The position numbers and the translations under genes are program-made. 64,000 bases of DNA. Origin: Aliikangiella marina. GTDB taxonomy: Bacteria; Pseudomonadota; Gammaproteobacteria; Enterobacterales; Kangiellaceae. The notes under the pieces are model-generated. The model was given only the letters and a program-made list of their open reading frames with translations, was not told the origin of the DNA and did not search any database. The stretch is from positions 496,001 to 560,000 of the forward strand of contig NZ_VIKR01000001.1 of NCBI RefSeq assembly GCF_007004765.1. Reading direction: 5' to 3'. Shown here piece after piece: positions 38,601 through 49,388 of the stretch. Positions within the stretch are counted from its first letter, which is position 1. The number at the start of each line of letters is the position of its first letter.

Positions 38601-39720
38601 AGCTTCGGGTGTTGGTCCTGGCCAAGTAGGTTCAGCTTACGCGAAACTCGGTCAAACCTGGTCTCGTCCAATCATCGGCAAACTAAAGTTGCCAGGTGGT
38701 AATTCAGATGACCTAGTAATGGTATTTGGCGGCGGATATGATACCGGCCAAGATTTAGCGGGTACTCCTGCTAGAACTGACGCTGTGGGTAACGTTGTGT
38801 ATATTGCTAATGCGCTAACCGGTGATATGTTGTGGTCATCTGATAGTGCGATTGACCCTGGCGAAAGTGAGGGACCATTGAATATGAACTCGGTCCCTGC
38901 AGACATCACAGCATTCGATCTGGACGGCGATGATTATATTGACCATATGTACGCTTCGGATACCAAGGCGCAGATTTTCCGCTTTGATGTTGATAAAGAT
39001 ACTCAAACGATTAAAGGTGGTCGTATCGCATCGCTTCAAACCGCTGCAGATGTCGCCAATAACAGACGCTTTTACTACCCAGTCGATGCGGCATTGATAA
39101 AGCTGATTGATGATAGTTTTGTCTCAGTTTCTATCGGCTCTGGTTATCGTGCTCATCCCTTGGATGAAAATATCACTGACCATTTTTATATGATTCGCGA
39201 TGAGGGCGTGTTAAAAGGTCAATTTGATATGGACGTGACTATGGGTGACTTAACCGATGTATCAAGTTTAATTGGTGATTCTGATGGTGATGGCACCAGT
39301 GACGCTGCCGCGCAAATTGAGGCTGATGGTAACAATGGCTGGTATGTGAGTTTTAGCAACTCAGGAGAGAAAGTTATTGAGCGTTCTATTACGTTCAACA
39401 ACGCGGTTATTTTCACAACCTACTTACCGCCGAGTAATAGTGGAAACTCATGTGAAGCTGCAGCCGGTGGCAGTCGAATCTATGGTCTTCGAATTGTTGA
39501 TGGTAACCCTTATCTTGACACTAACTTTGATGGTCAGATTAATGAGTCAGACCGTTACGCTGAGTTAGTGGGTGCTGGTATTGCTCCACCTCCTCAAGTA
39601 TTATTGGAAGGTACTGATGAGGGGGTTAAGCCGCGTCTATGTGTTGGTACGCAGTGTAATCTAGAAGATTTCTTACCAGATACAACTCAGGGCATTGTGG
39701 GTTATCGTTGGAGTAACTAG
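35605..39720 (+). CDS. pilY1: PilY1-family tip adhesin / pilus biogenesis factor with tandem insert
   Basis: A 1371-residue secreted tip protein of the type IV pilus. The ATG at 35605 has GGAGG eight bases upstream, so I prefer it to the TTG nine codons earlier. After the signal peptide comes a VWA domain whose MIDAS begins FIIDTSGS (Asp52). It is interrupted after about residue 125 by two tandem beta-rich modules (about 35990-36535 and 36575-37080), then resumes at LREDLRTAVQGLPHTG and LTDGAPTS. The C-terminal half is a PilY1 beta-propeller with LWSFIPKELLDRL, and a calcium loop DLDGDDYID followed by HMYASD near 38920. It regulates retraction and surface attachment. Confidence 0.93.
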   Translation: MMKISKLFGKIGLVIGYSFLSLQTAYAEDTEVFFAPANSTATIKPNVMFIIDTSGSMRWGVDGTYNVPYEERRLTIVKNVMDDLLTDLQNVNAGLMRFTRGNSSDSSAKGGPVLFPVLDIDLPATPIVEQEVSNGANDGYEDGGTVVWLNTQQLNIDGAAAAYTGLRFEGLNIPQGATIKRATVSFTANGDSTGAAKFNIYGQLVPSAPAFTTAITNISARLATPTTNVVTWEPVEWSDRQSYTTPDIKDVVQEMVDQADWCGGNDLALLIEGTGNEARVAYSAEGDAAFGGADEESDNVTAARIRVEYESILPPGANGCITGNEQTFPVVDGAHDTEQNLGVGGLQLDFESNNLIGVGFANVDIRQGTTIEDAYIEFTARADDGGSATADIWAVNSNNPPMDDTMIWEPSRTASVNWSGIEDWDTNEVYRTVSVTSIVQALVNRSDWDAGTKDMAFVVDFLSGANNRRARSYNDDPARAPRLVVSLSESVYTPGAITLREDLRTAVQGLPHTGNTPISDTIAEAGLYFTGGNMLWGQTRNNHQNNRVSHPLSYINGTQITPAGCSPDNPDDTDCRGEVIIGNPQYISPIVEQCQTNHIVYLTDGAPTSHHIETEQVYSAWTGGSSCNRGNARADCAIDIAGYLHNNDLSPLPGKQTINTHMIGFGSGADPVLMKQMADAGGGGHYSAQSKDELVAVLKTIVDSIASVSTTFVTTGVTVNQYNRLTNSEQLYFSLFTPSSQNVWPGNVKRYRLANGEIVDFKGNNAIDKLSGEFSKDSQSYWSDGIDGNRVDEGGVAEQLTNNRKIFTNIVSTDISSSANRFNETNITSAMLNTIDEQDRLRVIHWTMGVDVDDPSYSFSDPFAAPAHKQIADPLHSQPSIVSYATGGSSLDVVFVGTNDGFLRAFDTDENSGEELWSFIPKELLDRLSSIQKGVVSSHNYGIDGSISIYIDDANNNGQVDVGSEKAYLYVGMRRGGRSYYAIDISNPSAPSLKFIISGASGVGPGQVGSAYAKLGQTWSRPIIGKLKLPGGNSDDLVMVFGGGYDTGQDLAGTPARTDAVGNVVYIANALTGDMLWSSDSAIDPGESEGPLNMNSVPADITAFDLDGDDYIDHMYASDTKAQIFRFDVDKDTQTIKGGRIASLQTAADVANNRRFYYPVDAALIKLIDDSFVSVSIGSGYRAHPLDENITDHFYMIRDEGVLKGQFDMDVTMGDLTDVSSLIGDSDGDGTSDAAAQIEADGNNGWYVSFSNSGEKVIERSITFNNAVIFTTYLPPSNSGNSCEAAAGGSRIYGLRIVDGNPYLDTNFDGQINESDRYAELVGAGIAPPPQVLLEGTDEGVKPRLCVGTQCNLEDFLPDTTQGIVGYRWSN

Positions 39721-39730
39721 AGGGTTTCAT

Positions 39731-40147
39731 ATGAAAAAGCTGAAGGGGTTTACCCTGGTCGAATTGTTAATTGTTGTGGCAATCGTTGGTGTAATTGCAG
39801 CGGTAGCCTACCCGAGTTACACGGATTATGTTGTCCGAGGTAAGCGGGCTGAGGCCATGGCTGCTCTCACTAATGCCGCTCAAGCGATGGAACGTCATAG
39901 AGTTGCTAATTACAGTTACACCCTAGCTGGTGGCTTGGGAGATGTATTTTCGACACAAGTACCTGTTGATGGAAGCGCCACAGCTTACTACACTCTGTCA
40001 GCAGCGACGACTGCTACCACCTATACCTTAACAGCAACTCCGATCGGCAGTATGGCGGGACTCGATGATGCTTTAACGCTAACCAATACAGGCGCTAAAA
40101 CTTGGGGCGCTAAGACCTGTTGGCCAGAAAATGGTCCCGATTGCTAA
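39731..40147 (+). CDS. pilE: Type IV pilin / minor pilin PilE
   Basis: A 138-residue pilin. Start at 39731 has AGAGGG upstream. A very short leader MKKLKG, then FTLVELLIVVAIVGVIAAVAYPSYTDYVVRGKRAEA with Glu+5, is a textbook type IV pilin N-terminus. The C-terminal pair in KTCWPENGPDC forms the usual D-region disulfide. At the end of the minor pilin operon in this position it corresponds to the PilE minor pilin of Pseudomonas rather than the major subunit. Confidence 0.93.
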   Translation: MKKLKGFTLVELLIVVAIVGVIAAVAYPSYTDYVVRGKRAEAMAALTNAAQAMERHRVANYSYTLAGGLGDVFSTQVPVDGSATAYYTLSAATTATTYTLTATPIGSMAGLDDALTLTNTGAKTWGAKTCWPENGPDC

Positions 40148-40152
40148 ATTGT

Positions 40153-40198
40153 CAAAGTTGATAAAAAAACCTGCCAATGGCAGGTTTTTTTGACTTTG
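40153..40198 (+). terminator. Terminator of the minor pilin operon
   Basis: ACCTGCC / GGCAGGT stem with a 3-base loop, A-run before and seven-T run after; a flanking CAAAGT/ACTTTG pair extends the base. It may also stop the convergent gene. Confidence 0.9.
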
Positions 40199-40266
40199 AG
40201 ACATTGACTGAACTTATAGTAGAACTTAAAGCCAAACTGAAATATACGGCGGATAATTGATTAAAA

Positions 40267-40815
40267 CTAAAGCGGCCGATTATCTTCAACTTCAGAAGAG
40301 AAATTAAATTTAATTAATTCAACCATTTTTTTTCCGTCCCATCCGTAGGCGATAGAATTGCCATTAACCTGATTTTCAATAGCCACAAAATTAGTCCCAA
40401 ATTTCATTGGCGCGACACCGGCAATTCTTTTTAATGTCTTCTTAGAAGCTGCGTCCAGATACTGGTTGCCAGGTACTTTGGCATACTCCTTAATTTTAGA
40501 GAGTTTATGAGTCGATCTCCCGGAGATATACGCTGCGAGGAAGAACTTGTTGTTTTGTTCAAGAATCCCCACCCAATCTAAAACTTTATCGCCATTAAAG
40601 TCTTTTTCGACTTGCATGGGGCAAAGCAATTCCTCGTTATCAATAATGTTTTTGAGTGCCCTGGAAGGAATGATATTGGGTCTTTTTATGCCACCTTTTT
40701 CTGACATAACCAATTCTTTGAATAGCTGGGTATCACAAATGTTGTTTGCTTGTGCAGGGGCTAAATTAAGCCCGCCTAACGCGCTTAGCAACAAACCAAG
40801 ATAAACTTTTTTCAT
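40267..40815 (-). CDS. Secreted protein, unknown function
   Basis: A 182-residue exported protein. I take Met9 of the longer frame as the start (40815) because it leads directly into a signal peptide MKKVYLGLLLSALGGLNLAPAQA, with GAGAC upstream. The mature part has two cysteines (ICDTQ and LLCPMQ) and a DFNGDKVLDWVGI loop resembling a calcium-binding or FG-GAP repeat turn. No family is recognised. It converges with pilE, separated by a terminator. Confidence 0.65.
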   Translation of the reverse strand: MKKVYLGLLLSALGGLNLAPAQANNICDTQLFKELVMSEKGGIKRPNIIPSRALKNIIDNEELLCPMQVEKDFNGDKVLDWVGILEQNNKFFLAAYISGRSTHKLSKIKEYAKVPGNQYLDAASKKTLKRIAGVAPMKFGTNFVAIENQVNGNSIAYGWDGKKMVELIKFNFSSEVEDNRPL

Positions 40816-40967
40816 TAATACTGTCTCGTAATCGATCATTTATTTATTGCCATCATACACCAAAGCTATACGCCTTAAAATATACGGTTTTAGGGAGTTT
40901 TAGAGATTACCTAGTGACCATTTTCTGGTAAGATCTTGCGCCTTTATAATCAGCATTTAATATCGCC

Positions 40968-43153
<2,186 letters not shown>

Positions 43154-43244
43154 CCAATGAATGAATTTTGAGTGGCCTTATCAATTAAGGCTATTTAAAT
43201 CGACCAATAGATAGAGAAATATAAATATCCAATAGGGGAAAATA

Positions 43245-43577
43245 ATGTTTATAAGTAACGCGATGGCAGCTCCTGCAGGCGGTGCTGCAGCTGGAAGCGG
43301 AATGTCTACCTTAATAATGATGGTGCTTTTCGGTGTTGTTTTTTACTTTTTGCTGATTCGTCCGCAAAGCAAGCGTGCAAAAGAACACAAAAGTATGATC
43401 GAGTCGATCCAGAAAGGCGATGAGGTTGTTACCAGTGGCGGAATTTTGGGTAAGGTCAATAAAATTACTGATAATTTCATTGTGCTAACGGTAGCGAATA
43501 ACGTTGACATGAAGTTCCAAAAACACTCCATTACAGCGACACTTCCGAAAGGAACCATCAAAGCCGTCAACGAATAA
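43245..43577 (+). CDS. yajC: Preprotein translocase accessory subunit YajC
   Basis: A 110-residue inner-membrane protein with one helix (about 24-42, MSTLIMMVLFGVVFYFLLIRPQ) and a cytoplasmic domain (KRAKEHKSMIESIQKGDEVVTSGGI). IRPQ-x-KR right after the helix is diagnostic. It associates with SecDF-YidC. A GGGGAA ribosome-binding site precedes the ATG. A hairpin with a T-run follows before secD. Confidence 0.95.
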   Translation: MFISNAMAAPAGGAAAGSGMSTLIMMVLFGVVFYFLLIRPQSKRAKEHKSMIESIQKGDEVVTSGGILGKVNKITDNFIVLTVANNVDMKFQKHSITATLPKGTIKAVNE

Positions 43578-43581
43578 TATT

Positions 43582-43607
43582 AAGCTCGCTCATGCGGGCT
43601 TTTTTTG
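43582..43607 (+). terminator. Hairpin/attenuator between yajC and secD
   Basis: AGCTCGC / GCGGGCT stem (one G-T pair), TCAT loop, then seven Ts, all within the yajC-secD operon. It should reduce secDF transcription relative to yajC unless read through. Confidence 0.75.
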
Positions 43608-43646
43608 TGTGCAGGCTTTTTAAAAATAAACTTTAGAGTTATTCAT

Positions 43647-45536
43647 ATGCTTTATAACCAACAAACAGTCCGGCCGATTAATACCTATGCCGGATGGAAG
43701 TATGCCATGTTAGTCATCGTACTCGCATTGGCAATTCTTTACGCTTTACCCAACATTTATGGGGAAGACTATGCTTTGCAAGTCAGTGGTCCGAAAGGTG
43801 GTCCTGTCGCCGCGGAAATGTTTGAGCAAATCGAACAAAATCTAAAAGACAACGGCGTAGAAATCAAAAAATCGACAAATGAGGATGGTCGAGCTTTGAT
43901 TCGCCTATTCGATTCCGAGACGCAATTAAAAGCGCGTCGCTTAACAGCCGAATTCTTGCGCGATAAAGGCGATTTCGGTGTCGCCTTAAACTTGGCGCCA
44001 GCAACGCCAGAATGGTTAGAAAACTTGGGTGGTTCGCCATTGAAGTTGGGACTCGATTTGCGCGGTGGAGTGCACTTCCTGATGGAAGTGGATATGGAAC
44101 AAGCCATCAGTAAAAAAGAAGATCAGTATATCGATGACTTTAAGTCGTTACTCCGTGAACAGAAGCTTCGTTATGCTTCGGTGGTGAGAGTTAATGATGT
44201 TGGTTTAGTGGCAAGATTTAGAGATGAAGAGACTCGTGACAGTGCAGAAAGCGAAATTCGTCAACGATTTAATGAGTTAAATACTAGAAGTCGTGAGACC
44301 GGCGAACTTTACGAAGTGGTCATTACGATTCCGCAAGTCAAAATTACTGAAATAAAGGATTATGCGCTTCAACAAAATATTGCGACTTTAAGAAACCGTA
44401 TTAACGAGCTAGGTGTTGCCGAGCCATTAATTCAGCAGCAAGGTGCAGAGCGAATTTTAATCCAGTTACCGGGCGTGCAAGATTCTGAACGAGCTAAGCG
44501 TATTCTTGGTGCGACAGCGACTATTTCATTCCAGCTAGTCAATGAGTCAGCCGGTTACAATCCTTCTCGCGCACCTGCTGGAGCGGAGTTGATTAAAGAA
44601 GAAGACACTGGGATAAATCATGCCATTCGTAAGTCTCCACTAATCAGTGGAGAGCATTTAACCGATGCTAATGTGGGCTATGATGAAAATAGTATGCCCC
44701 AGATTAATGTTAATTTGGACAGCGAAGGTGGCGCAAAAATGCTGGCCATGACTTCTAAAAACATTAATAAGCCAATGGCAATCATCATGCGAGAGTCTAA
44801 AGGCATCTATGAAGAAGTCGATGGTGAGTTGAAACTGGTTGATACCAAACTGGTTACTAATGTTGTGAGCGCACCAAACATCGGCGCTGCACTGGGCAGC
44901 AGTTTTAGAATAACGGGGCGTTTTTCGCCAACAGAAGCTCGCGATCTTGCCTTGATACTTCGTTCTGGCTCGTTAATCGCACCTGCTTATTTTGTGGAAG
45001 AGAGAACCGTTGGTCCAAGTTTAGGTAAACAAAATATTGAACTGGGTAAAACATCGATTATTGTTGGCTTTATTGCAGTACTCATTTTTATGTTGATTTA
45101 CTACAAGGTGTTTGGACTTGTCGCGAACATTGCTTTGACGAGTAACTTAGTGTTTATCGTTGCATTGATGTCATTGATCCCAGGAGCTACTTTAACCTTA
45201 CCGGGTATCGCGGGTATAGTTTTAACGGTTGGTATGGCCGTTGATGCTAATGTATTGATTTTTGAAAGGATACGCGAAGAGCTGCGAGAGGGAACAAACC
45301 CCGCCCAAGCAATTCATAATGGTTATGATAAGGCTTTCTCAACCATTGCCGATGCAAATATCACGACCTTGATTGCAGCATTGGTTTTATTCGGTATTGG
45401 TACTGGACCGGTAAAAGGTTTTGCGGTGACGTTATTCTTAGGTATTTTAACCTCGATGTTTACTGCAATTGTCGGCAGCCGGGCTATTGTCAATTTAATC
45501 TACGGCGGTAAATCGCTGAAGAAAATTTCTATTTAA
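43647..45536 (+). CDS. secD: Protein translocase subunit SecD
   Basis: Inner-membrane RND-family subunit that drives preprotein translocation with the proton gradient. The start at 43647 (629 residues) is preferred over a GTG 14 codons earlier that lies in the terminator. TM1 WKYAMLVIVLALAILYALPNIYG, a large periplasmic P1 domain, GSPLKLGLDLRGGVHF (D1 motif), and five C-terminal helices with LTVGMAVDANVLIFERIREE (conserved Asp) are visible. secF follows almost at once. Confidence 0.96.
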   Translation: MLYNQQTVRPINTYAGWKYAMLVIVLALAILYALPNIYGEDYALQVSGPKGGPVAAEMFEQIEQNLKDNGVEIKKSTNEDGRALIRLFDSETQLKARRLTAEFLRDKGDFGVALNLAPATPEWLENLGGSPLKLGLDLRGGVHFLMEVDMEQAISKKEDQYIDDFKSLLREQKLRYASVVRVNDVGLVARFRDEETRDSAESEIRQRFNELNTRSRETGELYEVVITIPQVKITEIKDYALQQNIATLRNRINELGVAEPLIQQQGAERILIQLPGVQDSERAKRILGATATISFQLVNESAGYNPSRAPAGAELIKEEDTGINHAIRKSPLISGEHLTDANVGYDENSMPQINVNLDSEGGAKMLAMTSKNINKPMAIIMRESKGIYEEVDGELKLVDTKLVTNVVSAPNIGAALGSSFRITGRFSPTEARDLALILRSGSLIAPAYFVEERTVGPSLGKQNIELGKTSIIVGFIAVLIFMLIYYKVFGLVANIALTSNLVFIVALMSLIPGATLTLPGIAGIVLTVGMAVDANVLIFERIREELREGTNPAQAIHNGYDKAFSTIADANITTLIAALVLFGIGTGPVKGFAVTLFLGILTSMFTAIVGSRAIVNLIYGGKSLKKISI

Positions 45537-45550
45537 GGTTGGAGAAAGTT

Positions 45551-46495
45551 ATGAGAATTATAAAGTCTGATCTCAATATTGATTTTCTAAAGATAAAAAT
45601 GCTTGCAACAGTTACCTCTGTGGTTCTGATGCTTGCATCAATCGGTCTTTTAGCAACTAAAGGATTAAATTTCGGCCTCGATTTCACTGGTGGAACCTTG
45701 GTTGAAGTAGGCTATGAGCAAGATGCCGATTTAGATGCGGTTAAAAGTCAGTTGGCGAATGCCGGATTTGATAAGGTGGTCGTGCAAAATTTTGGAACTT
45801 CTAAAGATGTGATTATCAGAGTCGCGCCAATAGAAGGAGAAGATAAAGACAAAATCGGAACCAAGGTCTTTGAGGCCCTTAAGCAAGCTTCAGGTGAAAA
45901 TATCGACCTACGTCGTAACGAATACGTTGGCGCGAGTATGGGGGAAGAGTTGACCGAGCAAGGTGGGCTGGCAATTTTGGTCGCCCTGATTTGTATATTG
46001 ATTTACGTCTCAGTTCGCTTCGAGTGGAAGTTTGCATTGGGATCGGTTGCAGCACTGGCGCATGACGTTACCATTACCTTAGGACTGTTTTCTTTGATTC
46101 AAATGGAGTTTGATTTAACGGTGCTTGCTGCGGTTCTTGCGGTGATCGGTTACTCGTTGAATGATACCATCGTTGTTTTTGACCGTATTCGAGAAAACTT
46201 CTTAAAACTGAGAAAAGCTGAGCCTACAGGCGTTGTTAACACCTCGCTTAACCAGACTCTGGCGAGAACAATTATGACTTCGATTACCACCTTACTGGTA
46301 TTACTCGCCTTGTTTTTCTTGGGCGGAGCGACAATTCATGGTTTTGCGACTGCATTAATCGCTGGTGTACTGATTGGTACATACTCGTCGATTTACGTCG
46401 CAAGTAACGTTGCATTAGCGCTAGGCATCACGAAAGAAGACTTAATGCCGCCTGAAGTGGAAAAAGAAGGTGCAGATCAAGACGCTTTGATTTAG
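45551..46495 (+). CDS. secF: Protein translocase subunit SecF
   Basis: Partner of SecD. The ATG at 45551 has GGAG upstream; a TTG four codons earlier is less likely. 314 residues. One N-terminal helix, FGLDFTGGTLVEVGY, then C-terminal helices containing AAVLAVIGYSLNDTIVVFDRIRENF, the SecF signature. Terminator follows. Confidence 0.96.
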   Translation: MRIIKSDLNIDFLKIKMLATVTSVVLMLASIGLLATKGLNFGLDFTGGTLVEVGYEQDADLDAVKSQLANAGFDKVVVQNFGTSKDVIIRVAPIEGEDKDKIGTKVFEALKQASGENIDLRRNEYVGASMGEELTEQGGLAILVALICILIYVSVRFEWKFALGSVAALAHDVTITLGLFSLIQMEFDLTVLAAVLAVIGYSLNDTIVVFDRIRENFLKLRKAEPTGVVNTSLNQTLARTIMTSITTLLVLLALFFLGGATIHGFATALIAGVLIGTYSSIYVASNVALALGITKEDLMPPEVEKEGADQDALI

Positions 46496-46521
46496 AATCG
46501 CGCCTCGCTCAAAAAATCAGC

Positions 46522-46556
46522 AAACTCCCGCTTTTGGCGGGAGTTTTGTTTTTTGG
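46522..46556 (+). terminator. Terminator after secF
   Basis: AACTCCCGC / GCGGGAGTT stem with a 5-base loop, followed by a T-rich run. Confidence 0.85.
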
Positions 46557-46625
46557 AGCCAAAATACTATCTTTGACTATACTCTAAGACTCGCTTAGCG
46601 CGTTTTACCTAACCGGAAAAATTTA

Positions 46626-48476
46626 ATGTCCGACGCTGAACCCTCAAATATTTCGTTCAATGACCTCGATCTGCCGCAAGAACTCACTGATGTTTTGTCA
46701 GAAATTGGTTACGAAAAACCATCCCCCATTCAAGCAGCAAGTATCCCTGTGTTACAAGGCGGCGCTGATCTCATTGGTCAAGCTCAGACTGGAACCGGAA
46801 AAACGGCTGCATTTGCATTGCCTTTAATGGCTAAAATTGATCTAAAAAATAAGCAACCCCAGGCATTAATTCTTGCACCAACACGAGAGCTCGCGATTCA
46901 AGTTGCTGAGGCGTTTAAAACTTACTCGAAATACTTTAAAGGGTTTCAGGTATTGCCGGTTTATGGTGGACAGTCGATGTCGCAACAATTGAGACAACTC
47001 AGTCGAGGTGCTCATGTGATAGTTGGGACGCCAGGAAGAGTCATGGATCATATGCGGCGCGGTAAATTAAAATGGGATGCAATGCATACTTTGGTTTTAG
47101 ATGAAGCCGATGAAATGCTGCGAATGGGTTTTTTGGAAGATGTTGAGTGGATATTAGAAAAGACACCAGAATCCAGACAGATTGCGTTGTTTTCGGCAAC
47201 TATGCCGAGAGAAATTCAACGAGTCGCAGAGCGCTTTTTAAAGTCTCCACAAGAAATAAAGATTAAAACCACCACCACCACAGCAACGACTATAACCCAG
47301 CAGTACTTGCTTGTTTCAAACAATCATAAACTCGACGCGCTCACTCGTTTACTCGAGGTCGAAGAAAGCGATGCGATAATCATATTTGTTAGAACGAAAA
47401 CCGCGACTGTCGAGTTAGCCGATAAACTGAATGCGAGAGGATATGCCGCGGCTGCGATCAACGGAGATATGCAGCAAAGTGCCCGTGAACAAACGATTGA
47501 GCGCTTAAAGAAGCATAAGTTAGATATCTTGATTGCTACTGATGTCGCTGCCCGTGGTTTAGATGTACCAAGAATTTCTCATGTCATTAACTATGATATT
47601 TCTCAAGATGTCGAATCCTATGTTCACCGAATCGGAAGAACCGGACGAGCGGGACGTGAAGGCGCTGCGATCTTATTTGTGACGCCCAGAGAAAAACGTA
47701 TGTTGGCTTTGATTGAAAAAGTCACCAAAAAGAAAATTGAGCGCATAGGTTTACCATCGACCGAGTCGATTAATGATCAACGGATTGAAAAATTTAAACT
47801 AAAGATTACTGAGAAAATCGACTCTGGTGATTTACAACCGTATTTAGAAATTTTAGAAGCATATCAATATGAGTCTAATCAAACAGGTTTAGAAATTGCA
47901 GCAGCATTAGCGAGCCTCGCGCATGAAAATACACCGTTGTTACTAGAAGATTTACCATCACCAAGAGAAGATCGAAAAGCGCGTAGAGAACGTTCTGATC
48001 GCGACGACAATTATGGTAGAAAGCGTCGCGAAAAACGCAAAGGTCAAGCCGGCGAGTCGCGAAGTGGTGAGGATTTTAATCCGAATTCGCAAGGGCTCAA
48101 AGAGTTTCCCGATATGGATATGGAAAGATTCGTTATGATGGTTGGGTTCGAAGATGGTATTAAACCCGCTAATGTGGTCGGAGCAATCGCTAATGAAGTC
48201 GACATTGAAAGCAAGTACATTGGTCATATAAAAATATTTGATCAATTTACTTCGGTTGATTTACCGGCGGGTATGCCAAAAGAAACTTTTGCTCACTTAA
48301 AAAAGGTCAGAGTTTGTGGCGTGGCGATGAATCTTACGCGTGCAAAAGAGTTTAGTTTAGAAAAACTCCAAGCGACAAAAAGTAAAAGGTCTAGTTCCAA
48401 AAAAGGCGGTGAAAAAAAGTCTCGACCAGGTAAAAATGAGAGAGCTAAAAGAAAGGCGTCTAAAGGCAAGCGATAA
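46626..48476 (+). CDS. deaD: ATP-dependent DEAD-box RNA helicase CsdA/DeaD
   Basis: A 616-residue cold-shock-type RNA helicase acting in ribosome assembly and mRNA decay. The Q motif with Gln36 is followed by motif I AQTGTGKT (53-60), motif Ia PTRELA, motif II DEAD (159-162), motif III SAT (190-192), and motif VI HRIGRTGRAGR. The C-terminal DbpA-type RNA-binding domain (about 497-575, with VGFEDGIKPANVVGAIANEV) is present, then a Lys/Arg/Ser-rich tail. Length compares with the 629 residues of E. coli CsdA. Confidence 0.95.
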   Translation: MSDAEPSNISFNDLDLPQELTDVLSEIGYEKPSPIQAASIPVLQGGADLIGQAQTGTGKTAAFALPLMAKIDLKNKQPQALILAPTRELAIQVAEAFKTYSKYFKGFQVLPVYGGQSMSQQLRQLSRGAHVIVGTPGRVMDHMRRGKLKWDAMHTLVLDEADEMLRMGFLEDVEWILEKTPESRQIALFSATMPREIQRVAERFLKSPQEIKIKTTTTTATTITQQYLLVSNNHKLDALTRLLEVEESDAIIIFVRTKTATVELADKLNARGYAAAAINGDMQQSAREQTIERLKKHKLDILIATDVAARGLDVPRISHVINYDISQDVESYVHRIGRTGRAGREGAAILFVTPREKRMLALIEKVTKKKIERIGLPSTESINDQRIEKFKLKITEKIDSGDLQPYLEILEAYQYESNQTGLEIAAALASLAHENTPLLLEDLPSPREDRKARRERSDRDDNYGRKRREKRKGQAGESRSGEDFNPNSQGLKEFPDMDMERFVMMVGFEDGIKPANVVGAIANEVDIESKYIGHIKIFDQFTSVDLPAGMPKETFAHLKKVRVCGVAMNLTRAKEFSLEKLQATKSKRSSSKKGGEKKSRPGKNERAKRKASKGKR

Positions 48477-48502
48477 TTAAGAGTAATAAGTGAGGAGCAT
48501 CT

Positions 48503-48850
48503 ATGCGCGCCGATAATCCTATTCCTAGGGAAATTGCTGATAAACAATTGGTTGCATACAATGCCCACAATTTAGATGATTTTTGTCATCTGTTTGCCGA
48601 CGATGCGCAATTGATTGAGTTACCTTCAATGAACACCTTTGCGCAGGGGATTGGAGAAATTAGAGCTTTCTACCAAGAGAGATTCTCTCATCCGGAGCTC
48701 CATTGTGAAGTACATCTGACAATGGATATAGGCCGTTTTGCGATCGATAGAGAGACCGTCTACGGATTACCCGGTGATAATATTGAAGCAGTCGCCATTT
48801 ATGAGGTGGTCGATCATAAAATTGTTAAAGTATTCTTTATTCGGGATTGA
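48503..48850 (+). CDS. NTF2-like (SnoaL-type) protein
   Basis: A 115-residue protein with the NTF2 fold pattern: N-terminal helix with QLVAYNAHNLDDFCHLFADDAQLIELP, then IRAFYQERFSHPELHCEV, and C-terminal VAIYEVVDHKIVKVFFI. Members of this group may be steroid isomerase-like enzymes or binding proteins, but the substrate is unknown. It has GAGGAG upstream and begins 26 bases after deaD, so it may be co-transcribed with it. Confidence 0.8.
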   Translation: MRADNPIPREIADKQLVAYNAHNLDDFCHLFADDAQLIELPSMNTFAQGIGEIRAFYQERFSHPELHCEVHLTMDIGRFAIDRETVYGLPGDNIEAVAIYEVVDHKIVKVFFIRD

Positions 48851-49094
48851 TTGTTTAAGACAAAGGTTTTCGTGTATAGGGCAACCTTTGTCGTATAACT
48901 GAGATAGACGAATAGGTACAGATACAGGAATAGTTCCGGCACAAACATTGAGGCGAAAGGACTTTGCCGCTCGTCTAAACTTCACCATCTTAAATGCGCC
49001 AATTTCAGCTCACACTAGTTATTGCACAGGCGAGTTCATATCAAGACCCTATTATTGGCATTCTCATTCAATCCAGCCAGCCTGTCGGCTAGCC

Positions 49095-49112
49095 ACCCAC
49101 ACCCACACCCAC
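49095..49112 (+). repeat. ACCCAC hexanucleotide microsatellite, three copies
   Basis: Three perfect tandem ACCCAC units, prone to slippage. Confidence 0.85.
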
Positions 49113-49301
49113 ATGAACTTCTCTAATTACCGACTTATTTCGTTTAAGGCTTTGATTTTTAGCCGATTATCGATACCATAGCTATTTGAGAGCAATTGTT
49201 AGTAATTTCCCGTTTTACTTAATATTTTGCTTTTATTTCAAATAGTTAGCTCGATTTTTGCGTAATAATAAATCATCAGAGGGGCACCTCAGTTGGTGGT
49301 A

Positions 49302-49388
49302 ATGAAAGTGACAAGGAAAGTGACAAGGCAAGTGACTGGCTTGTTAGCGGCTTTTTCGAGCAATGCAGTCTATTTATTAATTTCTTAA
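49302..49388 (+). CDS. Possible 28-residue microprotein over a tandem repeat
   Basis: ATG-led frame of 28 codons with a purine-rich GGTGGT upstream. It encodes a basic start (MKVTRKVTRQVTG) then a hydrophobic run (LLAAFSSNAVYLLIS). Size and charge pattern could suit a small membrane peptide. It may equally be chance; no homologue is known to me. Confidence 0.2.
   Translation: MKVTRKVTRQVTGLLAAFSSNAVYLLIS
49305..49340 (+). repeat. 12-base tandem repeat
   Basis: AAAGTGACAAGG occurs twice exactly (49305-49316, 49317-49328), with a diverged third copy (49329-49340). Confidence 0.85.

Noticed and set aside
48948-49181. Plus-strand 77-codon frame in the repeat-bearing spacer
   Set aside because: It runs through the ACCCAC microsatellite and has no convincing start or family; the composition looks like chance.
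49095-49340. CRISPR array
   Set aside because: The repeats are 6 and 12 bases and directly adjacent, with no spacers and no cas genes.
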